Source: GCA-2862585 sp963991165 (GTDB lineage Bacteria > Bacteroidota > Bacteroidia > Flavobacteriales > UBA7312). From it: DNA of 12,432 nt. The notes beneath the pieces are model-generated. The model saw only the letters and a list, made by a program, of their open reading frames with translations. It made no database searches and was not told the origin of the DNA. Positions 1-7,842 of this stretch are shown here, one piece after another. The translations under genes and the position numbers were made by a program. Location of the stretch: positions 1-12,432 of the forward strand of contig CAXDOW010000056.1 in assembly GCA_963991165.1 (NCBI GenBank). Reading direction: 5' to 3'. Each line of letters opens with the position of its first letter. Position 1 is the first letter of the stretch.

Positions 1-55
1 AACCCAGGACCCTCTCCTTAAAAGGGAGATGCTCTACCAACTGAGCTACCAGGTC
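1..55 (-). tRNA. tRNA-Lys (anticodon TTT), 3' part cut off by the window edge
   Basis: Read on the minus strand, the 5' acceptor strand GACCTGG (55-49) is followed by T8-A9, a D-arm GCTC...GAGC, and an anticodon stem TCTCC/GGAGA closing the seven-base loop CTTTTAA. The anticodon is therefore TTT, which reads AAA/AAG lysine codons. A five-base variable loop and the 5' half of the T stem (CTGGG) follow before the sequence stops. About 18 nt of the mature tRNA lie outside the window. A clear promoter sits just upstream at 73-102. Confidence 0.95.
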
Positions 56-72
56 TTGTTTTTTTGAGCATG

Positions 73-102
73 CAAATATAGTTTCATTATTTCAAACTGC
101 AA
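73..102 (-). promoter_or_regulatory. Bacteroidota-type promoter of tRNA-Lys
   Basis: On the minus strand a TTG (102-100) is followed by a 19-nt spacer and TATATTTG (80-73). This matches the -33 TTG / -7 TAnnTTTG consensus of the Bacteroidota primary sigma factor. Transcription would start about 10 nt upstream of the tRNA 5' end at base 55. The match is read directly from the sequence; its activity is inferred. Confidence 0.7.
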
Positions 103-127
103 GTCATTACGTATTTTTTTTGGGCTT

Positions 128-1294
128 TTATTTGATGGTTTTGCACCGTTCAAAAGCAATATTTGTGTCAAATAGTTTTCGGTATGTTTTCAGCGTCATA
201 TATTTTTTAGTACCTAAATTTTCAACCACTTTCAGCATTTTTGGGTTGAAGTCACCTATCCAAGTAATAATTAGTTTCTTGTAATGCTTACTGCCATTAT
301 CAAACTGACGTTTTATAGCCATAATAAGTGCTGCTTCAACGCCTTTTTTTTGAAATTCAGGACTAACCCCAAAGGCAATGCCAAAAGCAATATCACAACT
401 TCCTTTCCATTTGTGGTATAAGAATTTAAGTTTTCCCCATGTGTTCAACTTCCCATTAACATACTTAAAAATTTGATTTAGCTCAGGAAGAGCAATAAAA
501 AAAGCAATTGGTTTAGAGTTATGATAGGCAAACCATATTAATTGCTCGTCCATAATGGGTTTCATCTTACGTATAATTGCCCTTGCTTGAGATGAAGGCA
601 TTCCTTTAAAGTTATCATGTAATTTCCAAGCACTATTATATACAGTTCTGAAGTCTTCGGCATAGTCAAACATCTTGTGTTTTTCCAAATGCCTGAATGA
701 ATAGTCTTTATTTTTTAAAATTCGATCAGACTTTTCTCGAATTTTTAGAGGAATATCGTCCTTAACGTTCATGTAAAACATGTACTGATCAAAATAGGTT
801 TGAAAGCCATAGTCTTCGAAAAGTTTTTGATAATACGGTGGCTGGTAAGGATTCGCATAAATAGGTGAATTTTCGAATCCTTCAACCAACAGACCCCAAA
901 AACGATCGCGTTCACCAAAATTGATTGGTCCATCCATGGCTTTCATTTCTCTTTTTTCTAACCAATTTTTAGCCGTATCAAAAAGCAAGGACGAAGCCGA
1001 ACCATCATCAATGCACTCAAAAAAACCAACCCCTCCCGTAGGTTGTGACTCACTAAAGGCCTTTTTCTTATTGATAAACGCAGCGATTCTACCTATACAT
1101 TGACCTCTTTCATTGTTTAGTATCCAACGTATGGCTTCGCCATGTCTGAAAAACTTATTATCTTTCTTAGAAAATACTCCCTCTACATCTTTTTCAAGAT
1201 GAGGAATCCAATTGCTGTCGGTTTTGTAGATGTCAAATGGGATTTGATGAAACTTTTTTTTGTGCTTAGGCGTTTGAACTTCAATAATTGTCAT
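128..1294 (-). CDS. GNAT-family acetyltransferase-like protein (388 aa)
   Basis: This is a conserved Bacteroidota protein, usually annotated as a GNAT N-acetyltransferase and related to the E. coli YghO type; the substrate is unknown. The N-terminal half carries the family-typical block GPINFGERDRFWG (about 122-134). The C-terminal half resembles a second GNAT fold: a beta strand (AFGIAFGV, about 303-310) leads into the acetyl-CoA pyrophosphate-binding loop QKKGVEAA (315-322). I chose the ATG at 1294. The frame stays open to 1357, but starting there would run into the divergent SDR gene and add a 21-residue hydrophobic stretch unlike the family. The gene is transcribed away from the SDR gene, from a 43-nt shared intergenic region that contains an inverted repeat. 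It ends 25 nt before the tRNA-Lys promoter. Function beyond the fold is not known. Confidence 0.8.
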   Translation of the reverse strand: MTIIEVQTPKHKKKFHQIPFDIYKTDSNWIPHLEKDVEGVFSKKDNKFFRHGEAIRWILNNERGQCIGRIAAFINKKKAFSESQPTGGVGFFECIDDGSASSLLFDTAKNWLEKREMKAMDGPINFGERDRFWGLLVEGFENSPIYANPYQPPYYQKLFEDYGFQTYFDQYMFYMNVKDDIPLKIREKSDRILKNKDYSFRHLEKHKMFDYAEDFRTVYNSAWKLHDNFKGMPSSQARAIIRKMKPIMDEQLIWFAYHNSKPIAFFIALPELNQIFKYVNGKLNTWGKLKFLYHKWKGSCDIAFGIAFGVSPEFQKKGVEAALIMAIKRQFDNGSKHYKKLIITWIGDFNPKMLKVVENLGTKKYMTLKTYRKLFDTNIAFERCKTIK

Positions 1295-1304
1295 TAAAAA
1301 ACTG

Positions 1305-1326
1305 TTTATTTGTACTAGCAAATAAA
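1305..1326. repeat. Inverted repeat between divergent genes, possible operator or promoter element
   Basis: A perfect 8-bp inverted repeat, TTTATTTG (1305-1312) and CAAATAAA (1319-1326), flanks the six-base spacer TACTAG. It lies 11 nt from the GNAT start (1294) and 12 nt from the SDR start (1338). Each arm also resembles a Bacteroidota -7 box (TAnnTTTG with one mismatch). On the minus strand a TTG (1348-1346) lies exactly 19 nt upstream of the arm at 1326-1319, so the right arm may be the -7 element of the GNAT gene. No good -33 element is visible for the plus strand. Confidence 0.4.
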
Positions 1327-1337
1327 GCTGAAATTTG

Positions 1338-2141
1338 ATGAAAAACAAAGTTGTCATTGTGACGGGAGCATCTTCTGGTATTGGAAAAGCATGTGCTTAT
1401 TTTTTTGCACAGAAGGGAGCTAAAGTAGTTCTATCGGCCCGAAGCAAAGACACATTAAATGCTATTTCTAATGATTTAAATAAGAAGGGATATGATTCCT
1501 TTTTTGTTCCTGCCGATGTGAGTAAAGAGGCAGATTGTAAACGCCTTATCAATGAAGCCATAGGTCGCTTTGAAACCATAGACGTTTTAATCAACAACGC
1601 TGGAATATCCATGAGGGCAATCTTAGAAGAGTTAGATATTTCTGTTATAGAGAAAGTGATGAAAGTAAATTTCTTTGGAACGGTGTACTGTACAAAGTAT
1701 GCTTTACCATATATCTTAAAAACAAAGGGCAGTGTGGTTGGTATTTCATCCATTGCTGGATATAAGGGATTACCTGCTAGAACAGCTTATTCCGCTTCAA
1801 AATTCGCTATGCAGGGCTTTCTTGAGTCATTGAGAATAGAAAACCTCAAGAAAGGGTTGCATGTTCTGATTGCCTGTCCAGGTTTTACGTCTTCCAATAT
1901 TCGCAATGCGGCCTTATCTAAAGATGGCACTATTCAGTCTGAAAGTCCTAGAAATGAACAAGCCATGATGACGGCTGAGGAAGTGGCAGAAAAAATCTAT
2001 CAAGCAGTATTAAATAGACAAAATTCATTAGTGATGACGATAAATGGAAAACTTACTGTATTTTTGAACAAATTTTTTCCAAGATTAGTCGATCGTTTAG
2101 TTTACAATCATTTGAAAAAAGAACCAAATTCACCGTTTTAA
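1338..2141 (+). CDS. Short-chain dehydrogenase/reductase (SDR), 267 aa
   Basis: This is a cytosolic NAD(P)-dependent oxidoreductase of the classical SDR family. The nucleotide-binding motif TGASSGIG is at residues 9-16 and the structural NNAG at 86-89. The catalytic tetrad is complete: Asn111, Ser138, Tyr151 and Lys155 (YSASK). A PGFTSS segment at 181-186 follows. Arg35 after the second strand (VVLSAR) suggests NADPH preference (inference). The long hydrophobic C-terminal segment (about 229-260) fits the DHRS7-like or lipid-active SDRs more than FabG, but the substrate cannot be read from the sequence. I chose the ATG at 1338; the in-frame TTG immediately upstream is a less likely start. It is the first gene of a plus-strand run, 27 nt before aroK, and is divergent from the acetyltransferase gene. 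Confidence 0.88.
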   Translation: MKNKVVIVTGASSGIGKACAYFFAQKGAKVVLSARSKDTLNAISNDLNKKGYDSFFVPADVSKEADCKRLINEAIGRFETIDVLINNAGISMRAILEELDISVIEKVMKVNFFGTVYCTKYALPYILKTKGSVVGISSIAGYKGLPARTAYSASKFAMQGFLESLRIENLKKGLHVLIACPGFTSSNIRNAALSKDGTIQSESPRNEQAMMTAEEVAEKIYQAVLNRQNSLVMTINGKLTVFLNKFFPRLVDRLVYNHLKKEPNSPF

Positions 2142-2168
2142 TATTTTAACACCAAAAATAAGTTTACA

Positions 2169-2672
2169 ATGACCATATTTTTAGTTGGCTATATGGGGTG
2201 CGGAAAAAGCACTTTGGGTAAAAAACTAGCTTACAACCTTAAATACGATTTTATTGATCTCGATCAGTATATTCAAGAACAAGAAGACCGAACCATCAAA
2301 GAAATTTTTGAGGACGATGGTGAAGACTATTTCAGAAAATTAGAAAGAGTGTACTTGCATCGCATCATTGATTCTGAAAACACGGTCATTTCAACAGGAG
2401 GAGGAACTCCTTGCCATTTTGATAATATGGAACAAATGAATGATTATGGTAAAACGGTTTATATCAACATGCATCCAAAAGCACTTATTCCTCGTTTGCA
2501 AAAATCTCCTGAATTTAGACCACTCATCGAGGGACTTGAAGGTGAAAAGTTATTGGATTATATTTATAAGACACTGCGTGAGCGAGAAATTTTTTACCAC
2601 AAAGCACACAAAGTAGTTACTGGTTATAATCTTAATGCCAAAAAGTTACAAGAATTTTGCATTGAAGACTAA
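2169..2672 (+). CDS. aroK: Shikimate kinase
   Basis: Phosphorylates shikimate to shikimate-3-phosphate with ATP, the fifth step of the chorismate pathway. The 167-aa length is normal for a single-domain enzyme. The Walker A loop is GYMGCGKST (7-15). Asp30 and Asp32 (DLD) form the Mg/shikimate-binding site. Arg56 (FRKLER) and the GGGTP loop (77-81) contact shikimate. Arg117 in the lid (FRPL) contacts ATP, and Arg139 with Tyr143 (RxxxY) completes the substrate site. All key residues are present. It follows the SDR gene by 27 nt and is separated from hutH by only 5 nt, so aroK and hutH are almost certainly co-transcribed. No Shine-Dalgarno precedes the ATG, as usual in this phylum. Confidence 0.96.
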   Translation: MTIFLVGYMGCGKSTLGKKLAYNLKYDFIDLDQYIQEQEDRTIKEIFEDDGEDYFRKLERVYLHRIIDSENTVISTGGGTPCHFDNMEQMNDYGKTVYINMHPKALIPRLQKSPEFRPLIEGLEGEKLLDYIYKTLREREIFYHKAHKVVTGYNLNAKKLQEFCIED

Positions 2673-2677
2673 GCTCT

Positions 2678-4171
2678 ATGGTTAATATTGATGATTCACA
2701 TTTATCGTTAGTTGATATTTATCGGAATTTTCATCAAGAAGAGGAGCTGTCATTATCTGATCATGCAACTCAAAAAATAAAGCTTTGTAGACAATATCTT
2801 GATCAAAAGTCAGCTTCCAATGAACCAATATATGGTGTGAATACGGGCTTTGGCTCATTGTGTAATCAAGCTATTTCTCAGGATGATATAGAACAACTTC
2901 AAGTCAATTTGTTGTTGTCCCATGCTTGCGGTACTGGTCAAGAAGTACCTACTGAGATTGTCAAGTTAATGGTGTATTTGAAGATTCAATCTCTTTCTTA
3001 TGGCCACTCAGGTATACAGCTCAAAACAATACAACGCTTGATTGATTTCTACAATCATGGAATTTATCCCCTCATTTTCGAACAAGGTTCTTTAGGAGCT
3101 TCTGGCGATTTAGCTCCATTGGCGCATTTGTCACTTCCTTTAATCGGCTTGGGTGAGGTATATTATAAAGGTCAAAAGCGTTCGTCTAAAGAGGTTCTTG
3201 ATGAGTTTGGTTGGGCTCCCATCCAGTTAAAGTCTAAAGAGGGCTTGGCCCTTATTAATGGGACTCAATTTATGAGTGCTTATGCCTTACACTCGCTTTT
3301 TAAAACATTCAAAATTTCATATTTAGCTGACCTAATTAGTGCTATTTCTTTAGATGCCTTCAATGGTCGCTTGGAACCTTTCGATGCATTAGTCCACAAG
3401 ATAAGACCTCACGAAGGCCAAATTGCAACGGCAAAAAATATCTTAGAAATAGTGAAAGACAGTCAGTTAGCTGCCCTCCCTAAAGACAGTGTGCAAGACC
3501 CTTATTCTTTTCGTTGCATTCCTCAGGTTCATGGTGCTACAAAAGATGCTATAAACTTTTTTAAGACGACTGTTGTTACTGAAATTAATTCGGTGACAGA
3601 TAATCCCAACGTATTTGTTGAGGAGGATAAAATTATTTCAGCTGGTAATTTTCATGGTCAGCCATTGGCACTAGGTATGGATTTTATGGCAATTGCTCTA
3701 TCGGAACTAGCTAATATTTCAGAACGTAGAATCTACTTATTAGTGTCAGGTCAGCGCGATTTACCACCCTATCTGACTCCCAAAGCAGGTCTTCATTCAG
3801 GTTTTATGATACCTCAATACACGGCGGCTAGCATTGTTAGTCAGAACAAACAATTGTGTACACCAGCATCAGTTGATAGCATAACATCATCGAATGGTCA
3901 GGAAGATCATGTGAGCATGGGAGCAAATGCGGCGACTAAATTGTATAAAGTCATAGAAAATACAGAACGTATTTTGAGTATTGAGCTAATGACAGCTTCT
4001 CAAGCAATGTCCTTTAGAAACAAAAAATCATCCGATTTTATTGAAAGCTTATTGTTGTCTTTTAGGCAAGATGTACCAGTACTTATCAAGGATGAGGTCA
4101 TGCACTATCACATGAATAACTCATTGAACTTTATTCAAGATTTGTCTATCGAAGAGGAGTTGTTGTTTTAA
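2678..4171 (+). CDS. hutH: Histidine ammonia-lyase
   Basis: Removes ammonia from L-histidine to give urocanate, the first step of histidine degradation. The 497-aa length is normal. The Ala141-Ser142-Gly143 triad (LGASGDLAPL) cyclises to the electrophilic MIO cofactor. Other active-site residues match Pseudomonas HAL: Tyr52 (YGVNTGFG), His82 (SHACGTG), Asn194 (INGTQ), Tyr276, Arg279 and Phe325 (GNFHG). Glu409 in QEDHVSM is typical of histidine lyases; phenylalanine and tyrosine lyases usually have Gln there. HAL is therefore favoured over the TAL found in flexirubin clusters, although the His82 region alone does not decide it. It follows aroK by 5 nt. No hutU, hutI or hutG is nearby. Its stop overlaps the end of the convergent methyltransferase gene by 4 nt. 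Confidence 0.92.
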   Translation: MVNIDDSHLSLVDIYRNFHQEEELSLSDHATQKIKLCRQYLDQKSASNEPIYGVNTGFGSLCNQAISQDDIEQLQVNLLLSHACGTGQEVPTEIVKLMVYLKIQSLSYGHSGIQLKTIQRLIDFYNHGIYPLIFEQGSLGASGDLAPLAHLSLPLIGLGEVYYKGQKRSSKEVLDEFGWAPIQLKSKEGLALINGTQFMSAYALHSLFKTFKISYLADLISAISLDAFNGRLEPFDALVHKIRPHEGQIATAKNILEIVKDSQLAALPKDSVQDPYSFRCIPQVHGATKDAINFFKTTVVTEINSVTDNPNVFVEEDKIISAGNFHGQPLALGMDFMAIALSELANISERRIYLLVSGQRDLPPYLTPKAGLHSGFMIPQYTAASIVSQNKQLCTPASVDSITSSNGQEDHVSMGANAATKLYKVIENTERILSIELMTASQAMSFRNKKSSDFIESLLLSFRQDVPVLIKDEVMHYHMNNSLNFIQDLSIEEELLF

Positions 4172-5361
4172 GTCACTTTTTTGCAAATCAAAACTTTAGG
4201 GGAGTTTTTCATGAGAGTGGTCGCGAATAAATGCCAGTCCCCACCTTCTTTTAAACCAACTTTTTTTCTTATTTCAGAAACACTCAAAGGAAAGTTTCGT
4301 TTGGTAAGGTTGGCTTTTTTATCCTTAACAACATTAAAAATCGCTGACTTATCTAATTTGACAACTTCAATAATTTCAAAAACTTTTCCTGGAAAATTAG
4401 GCACAATGAGATTAGAGGTGTATAGATGCGTATTGGGGTGTAGTTTGTTAACATTATAGGCATGAGCTATGGAATTGAAAGCACCAGCCTTTAAAAGAGT
4501 GACATTCGGTTCGTAAAGATAGTTCTGTGGTGGTGACAGTTGACACGCCTTCGACTCTTGATCAAAAGTGAACCTAAAATCGATATGTTTAGTCAAATCT
4601 TGACAGTAAATTGAGATAGGCTGTGTTTGATGGCGTTTTATCAAAAAGAGCAGTTCTTTACACTCATTATCAACAGCTACAACATGAACTTGTTGTAAAT
4701 TCGGAATTAAAGAAATGACTTGTTTAATATCTAATAGGGGTGAAGTTTTTAATAAAATTTCTCGCCCTTTTGAAAGCAGCAAATCCATGTGATCCAAAAC
4801 GTTGGGACTATAGTCTTGCAAACGAACTACTTTTCTATTTTGTTGGTCTCTTCTTGAGGGATCGACATAAATCATATCAAACTCCTCTATTGTGCTTCTT
4901 AAATAGTCTAATCCATCTGTTTGTATAGATTTTATATTAGTCTGTAAGCGGTCAAAATTATGACTGACAATACATTGCAATTCGATATTTATCTCACAAT
5001 GAATGCCATGCTTAAAAGATGTTCCGAAGAAAAACGAATCGACTCCAAAACCACCTGTAATATCAATAAATGACTGACCACTAAATAAGCTAGCTTTATA
5101 CTTGGCAGTGAGTTCTGAAGAAGATTGCTCCAAATTGATTTTTGGTGGAAAAATAAGTTGATGAGCATGTTTACTCCAGCTTTCTACCTTTTTAGAGGCC
5201 ACTTTATGACCAACAATTTGTTGAGCCAAAATGACCTTATCAATAATCGTATTTTTATCTAATGAAAATAGAACTGTTTCAATAGATTTAGATTTGTTTT
5301 CTTGTATGAATTGTTGCCAGCGTTCAGTCTGCAAAAAGGAATACTTGTCTAAATTAGACAT
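4168..5361 (-). CDS. Class I SAM-dependent methyltransferase with THUMP-like C-terminal domain (PG_1098 family)
   Basis: A 397-aa cytosolic protein of a family characteristic of Bacteroidota, probably an RNA methyltransferase (inferred from the THUMP-like tail; the target is unknown). The N-terminal 95 residues are helical. The Rossmann core starts with the SAM-binding motif DITGGFGVDS (100-109). An acidic residue follows the second strand (CEIN, about 122-125), and motif IV is DPSRRD (147-152). The C-terminal third corresponds to the ferredoxin-like and THUMP-like modules. It is the last gene of the rsmE operon: its ATG overlaps the transporter's stop by one base (TAATG), which suggests translational coupling. 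Its own stop overlaps hutH tail to tail, leaving no room for a separate terminator. Confidence 0.85.
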   Translation of the reverse strand: MSNLDKYSFLQTERWQQFIQENKSKSIETVLFSLDKNTIIDKVILAQQIVGHKVASKKVESWSKHAHQLIFPPKINLEQSSSELTAKYKASLFSGQSFIDITGGFGVDSFFFGTSFKHGIHCEINIELQCIVSHNFDRLQTNIKSIQTDGLDYLRSTIEEFDMIYVDPSRRDQQNRKVVRLQDYSPNVLDHMDLLLSKGREILLKTSPLLDIKQVISLIPNLQQVHVVAVDNECKELLFLIKRHQTQPISIYCQDLTKHIDFRFTFDQESKACQLSPPQNYLYEPNVTLLKAGAFNSIAHAYNVNKLHPNTHLYTSNLIVPNFPGKVFEIIEVVKLDKSAIFNVVKDKKANLTKRNFPLSVSEIRKKVGLKEGGDWHLFATTLMKNSPKVLICKKVT

Positions 5362-6443
5362 TATATATTTTTAGTCAATTCTTGAATAATTTTGAACTCG
5401 AATAGAAATTCTTTGGCAATAACTCTCAGAACGGTGTAAAATGGAATAGCAATAACCATTCCTGATATGCCCCAAATGGTACCTGCCGAAATGACTACCA
5501 AAAAAATTTCTAGTGGGTGAGCTTTGACTGAATTTGAAAAAATTAAGGGTTGAAGGATAAAATTATCAATCATCTGCATACTCCCAAAGACAATACAAAT
5601 TTTTAAAATTAAAGGAATCATTTGGGAATAAAATTCCAAATCTAAATTTGTAGAAATGCCAATGATAATTCCTAGCGATGCCCCAATAAGTGGACCTATG
5701 TAAGGAATGACGTTAATAATACCAGCCAACAAACCAATTAACATGGCATTTTTTATGCCAAGAATACTCAAGCCAATACTAACAATAATCGTTATAATTC
5801 CAATTTGTAATATGATGCCAATGAAGTAACGACTCAATAATTGCTTCACGTTTTTCAAGACATTTTGTATGTGTTTCATTTTATTTGTTGGAGTGAGGGC
5901 AATTATGAAATTATTTACGATATCTTTCTCTTTAAGCAAGAAAAATGTGATAAACAAAATTGAAAATAAGGCAATTAAACTATTTCCAAGAATACCAATA
6001 GCCGAATTGAATAAGGCTCCAATGTCGGTCAATCTGACTAAGTCAGAGAGTTCATTTTTCAGATTTGATGTTGGATTTACTAGATGGTGTTTTTTTAAAA
6101 AATGGTCTAAGTCGTTGATGGGGTCATTGAGTCCGACTAATACGGATTCAACGTCAATGGATGAGAGAATTTTAATTTCGTCAACGACTAGTGGGGTAAA
6201 CAGTGAGAACAGACCCAAAAACATAGTCAACAAAACCATTAACGTCAGTCCACTTTTTAAAAACATAGGTAATGATTTACCCTTAATTTTTGGTCGATTT
6301 AAAAACTTCATGATGGGTCTGCCAATAAGTGCTAATACGACCGAAACTAATAAGTAAACCACTACAGTTTTTAGATAAAAAATCAACATGAGGACAACGA
6401 TTATAGAAATAAGTGTCACGGTATTTTTAAAGGAAAAAATCAT
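5361..6443 (-). CDS. AI-2E family transporter (PerM/YdiK-like), 360 aa
   Basis: An inner-membrane protein of the AI-2E exporter superfamily (PF01594), whose members have been linked to autoinducer export, Na+/H+ antiport and other roles; the substrate here is unknown. Two hydrophobic segments (about 8-40) and a third (about 65-85) precede a soluble, mostly helical stretch (about 88-140). The C-terminal half holds four to five more membrane segments. The conserved core GIINVIPYIGPLIGASLG spans 241-258, and the family-typical DNFILQPLIFSNSVKAHPLE spans 293-312. Length is normal. It starts 11 nt after the DUF4159 gene stops, and its TAA shares a base with the ATG of the downstream methyltransferase. 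Proteins of this family are often encoded within housekeeping operons, so position gives little hint of the cargo. Confidence 0.88.
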   Translation of the reverse strand: MIFSFKNTVTLISIIVVLMLIFYLKTVVVYLLVSVVLALIGRPIMKFLNRPKIKGKSLPMFLKSGLTLMVLLTMFLGLFSLFTPLVVDEIKILSSIDVESVLVGLNDPINDLDHFLKKHHLVNPTSNLKNELSDLVRLTDIGALFNSAIGILGNSLIALFSILFITFFLLKEKDIVNNFIIALTPTNKMKHIQNVLKNVKQLLSRYFIGIILQIGIITIIVSIGLSILGIKNAMLIGLLAGIINVIPYIGPLIGASLGIIIGISTNLDLEFYSQMIPLILKICIVFGSMQMIDNFILQPLIFSNSVKAHPLEIFLVVISAGTIWGISGMVIAIPFYTVLRVIAKEFLFEFKIIQELTKNI

Positions 6444-6454
6444 ATGATTTGTAA

Positions 6455-7108
6455 TTAGTCTTGGTTAGAAAATGCAAAATCAATAATGTTGGCTCCCATT
6501 TTAAGTGCTTTAAGGCGTGTTGAAGCCGAGTTGTTGTGAACTTCAGCGTCTTCCCAGCCATCTCCTAAGTCACTTTCGTAAGAATAGAAACAGACCATTC
6601 TGCCTTTATAAAATAGTCCGAAACCTTGAGGCGATTTGCCATCGTGTTCATGGATTTTGGGTAAGCCGTTAGTTAATTTGTAGTGACTTTGGTAAATGGG
6701 ATGGTTGAATGGTAATTCTATAAAATCACTTTCAGGAAAAACTTTTTTCATTTCTGGTCGTACAAATCCGTCCATTCCGTAATTGTCGTCAATATGTAGA
6801 AATCCACCACCTATAAGGTATTTTCTTAGGTTTTCACTTTCTTGGGCCGAGAATACGACATTGCCATGGCCAGTCATGTGAATGAACGGAAAATTAAAGA
6901 TATCTGTACTGCCTACATCTACTACTTCATAGTTTTTATGTATGTTAGATTTGAGGTTTTCATTACAAAATGCAATAAGATTTTTTAAAGCCGTGGGGTT
7001 GGCATACCAATCGCCACCGCCATGATACTTAAGAACAGCAATCTTGTAGGAGGGAGAGTAAAAACTTACTAGAGTGAGAGTAAGTACAATAAACGCAATT
7101 TTTTTCAT
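6455..7108 (-). CDS. DUF4159-family exported protein, 217 aa
   Basis: A conserved Bacteroidota protein of unknown biochemical function (DUF4159, PF13709). The N terminus is a typical signal peptide (MKKIAFIVLTLTLVSFYSPS), so the protein is probably periplasmic. Visible family features are LKYHGGGDWYANP (26-38), a TGHG turn (79-82), GGGFLHIDDNYG (100-111) and LPFNHPIY (132-139). The overall pattern resembles a class I glutamine-amidotransferase-like fold without an obvious catalytic Cys (inference). I chose the ATG at 7108 rather than the in-frame one at 7135. It begins the signal peptide directly and overlaps the rsmE stop as ATGA, a standard coupling arrangement. It is the second gene of the rsmE operon. 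Confidence 0.82.
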   Translation of the reverse strand: MKKIAFIVLTLTLVSFYSPSYKIAVLKYHGGGDWYANPTALKNLIAFCNENLKSNIHKNYEVVDVGSTDIFNFPFIHMTGHGNVVFSAQESENLRKYLIGGGFLHIDDNYGMDGFVRPEMKKVFPESDFIELPFNHPIYQSHYKLTNGLPKIHEHDGKSPQGFGLFYKGRMVCFYSYESDLGDGWEDAEVHNNSASTRLKALKMGANIIDFAFSNQD

Positions 7109-7806
7109 TGATTGATTAAATTTAATGTGTGACAAGCCACCACGGCAGCAGTTTCGGTTCTTAATCGACTACTAGCCAAAGTAACGTCTTTAAATCCATT
7201 TTGTTTAGCCATTTGTATTTCTGATTCGGAAAAATCTCCTTCAGGACCAATCATTACTAATGTGTTTTGTCCTTTATATGTTGCATGCTGCAAGGATTGT
7301 TTTTTTACATCATGACAATGAGCAATGTAACGATGACCTGGAATGTCTTTGGTAATAAACTGCTCAAATAAAATGGCCTCATTCAGGAGTGGTAAATAAC
7401 AGCGATTGGATTGTTTCATTGCACTGACAAGGATGTTTTTCATTCGTTCTGTTTTTATCACTTTTCTCTCTGAATGACTACAAATAATAGGGGTAATTTC
7501 ACTAATACCAATTTCTGTTGCTTTTTCCAAAAACCACTCAAAACGGTCGTTATTTTTTGTTGGAGCAACCGCCAAATGAAGATGGATTTTTAAGGGATTT
7601 ACTTTTTTTTCTTTGGAAACAATTTTTAGTTCGCATTTTTTTGGATGATCTTGTATAATTGCACCTTTGTAAATACCACCTTGACCATCGACTAACTCAA
7701 TGTGTTGACCTACTTTTTTTCTTAATACTTTGATGCAATGCCGACTTTCCTCAGGATTTAGGGTATGGGAGTCATCTAATACAAAAGGAGTGTAAAAGTA
7801 GTGCAT
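7105..7806 (-). CDS. rsmE: 16S rRNA (uracil-1498-N3)-methyltransferase RsmE
   Basis: Methylates N3 of U1498 in 16S rRNA in the assembled 30S subunit, using SAM bound in a SPOUT-type trefoil knot. The 233-aa length is normal. The N-terminal PUA-like domain contains SRHCIKVLRKK (21-31). The catalytic domain shows EKATEIG (94-100) and AMKQSNR (129-135). The knot itself comprises IGPEGDF (186-192) and LASSRLRTETA (210-220). All signatures are intact. It is the first gene of a four-gene operon: its stop codon overlaps the DUF4159 start by 4 nt. A TAACTTTG at 7822-7815 could be a -7 box, but it would leave almost no leader and has no convincing -33 element. It is divergent from the class IV aminotransferase gene. 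Confidence 0.95.
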   Translation of the reverse strand: MHYFYTPFVLDDSHTLNPEESRHCIKVLRKKVGQHIELVDGQGGIYKGAIIQDHPKKCELKIVSKEKKVNPLKIHLHLAVAPTKNNDRFEWFLEKATEIGISEITPIICSHSERKVIKTERMKNILVSAMKQSNRCYLPLLNEAILFEQFITKDIPGHRYIAHCHDVKKQSLQHATYKGQNTLVMIGPEGDFSESEIQMAKQNGFKDVTLASSRLRTETAAVVACHTLNLINQ

Positions 7807-7831
7807 ATCTTTTTCAAAGTTAAAAAATCTA

Positions 7832-7842
7832 CACGTAACGTG
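7832..7842. repeat. Short palindrome in the rsmE/aminotransferase divergent intergenic region
   Basis: CACGT-A-ACGTG is a perfect 5-bp inverted repeat around a single base. It sits near the middle of the 73-nt region between two divergent genes. A second, imperfect palindrome centred on TACGTA (7870-7875) lies directly before the plus-strand start codon at 7880. Together they could be regulator sites, but at this length chance is a real alternative. Confidence 0.25.

Noticed and set aside
1295..1357. N-terminal extension of the GNAT protein up to 1357
   Set aside because: It would overlap the divergent SDR coding sequence and remove the shared promoter region; the protein core starts at MTIIEV.
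1397..1753. 118-codon minus-strand frame inside the SDR gene
   Set aside because: Antisense to an intact SDR with all catalytic motifs; no independent family features.
2678..4171. hutH product as a tyrosine ammonia-lyase of a flexirubin or aryl-polyene cluster
   Set aside because: Glu409 and the ASGDLAPL context point to HAL, and no polyene ketosynthase, acyl carrier protein or dialkylresorcinol genes are nearby.
5869..6357. 162-codon open frame on the plus strand inside the AI-2E transporter gene
   Set aside because: It lies entirely antisense to a clearly conserved membrane protein, has no recognisable domain, and its composition is what the complement of hydrophobic codons produces.
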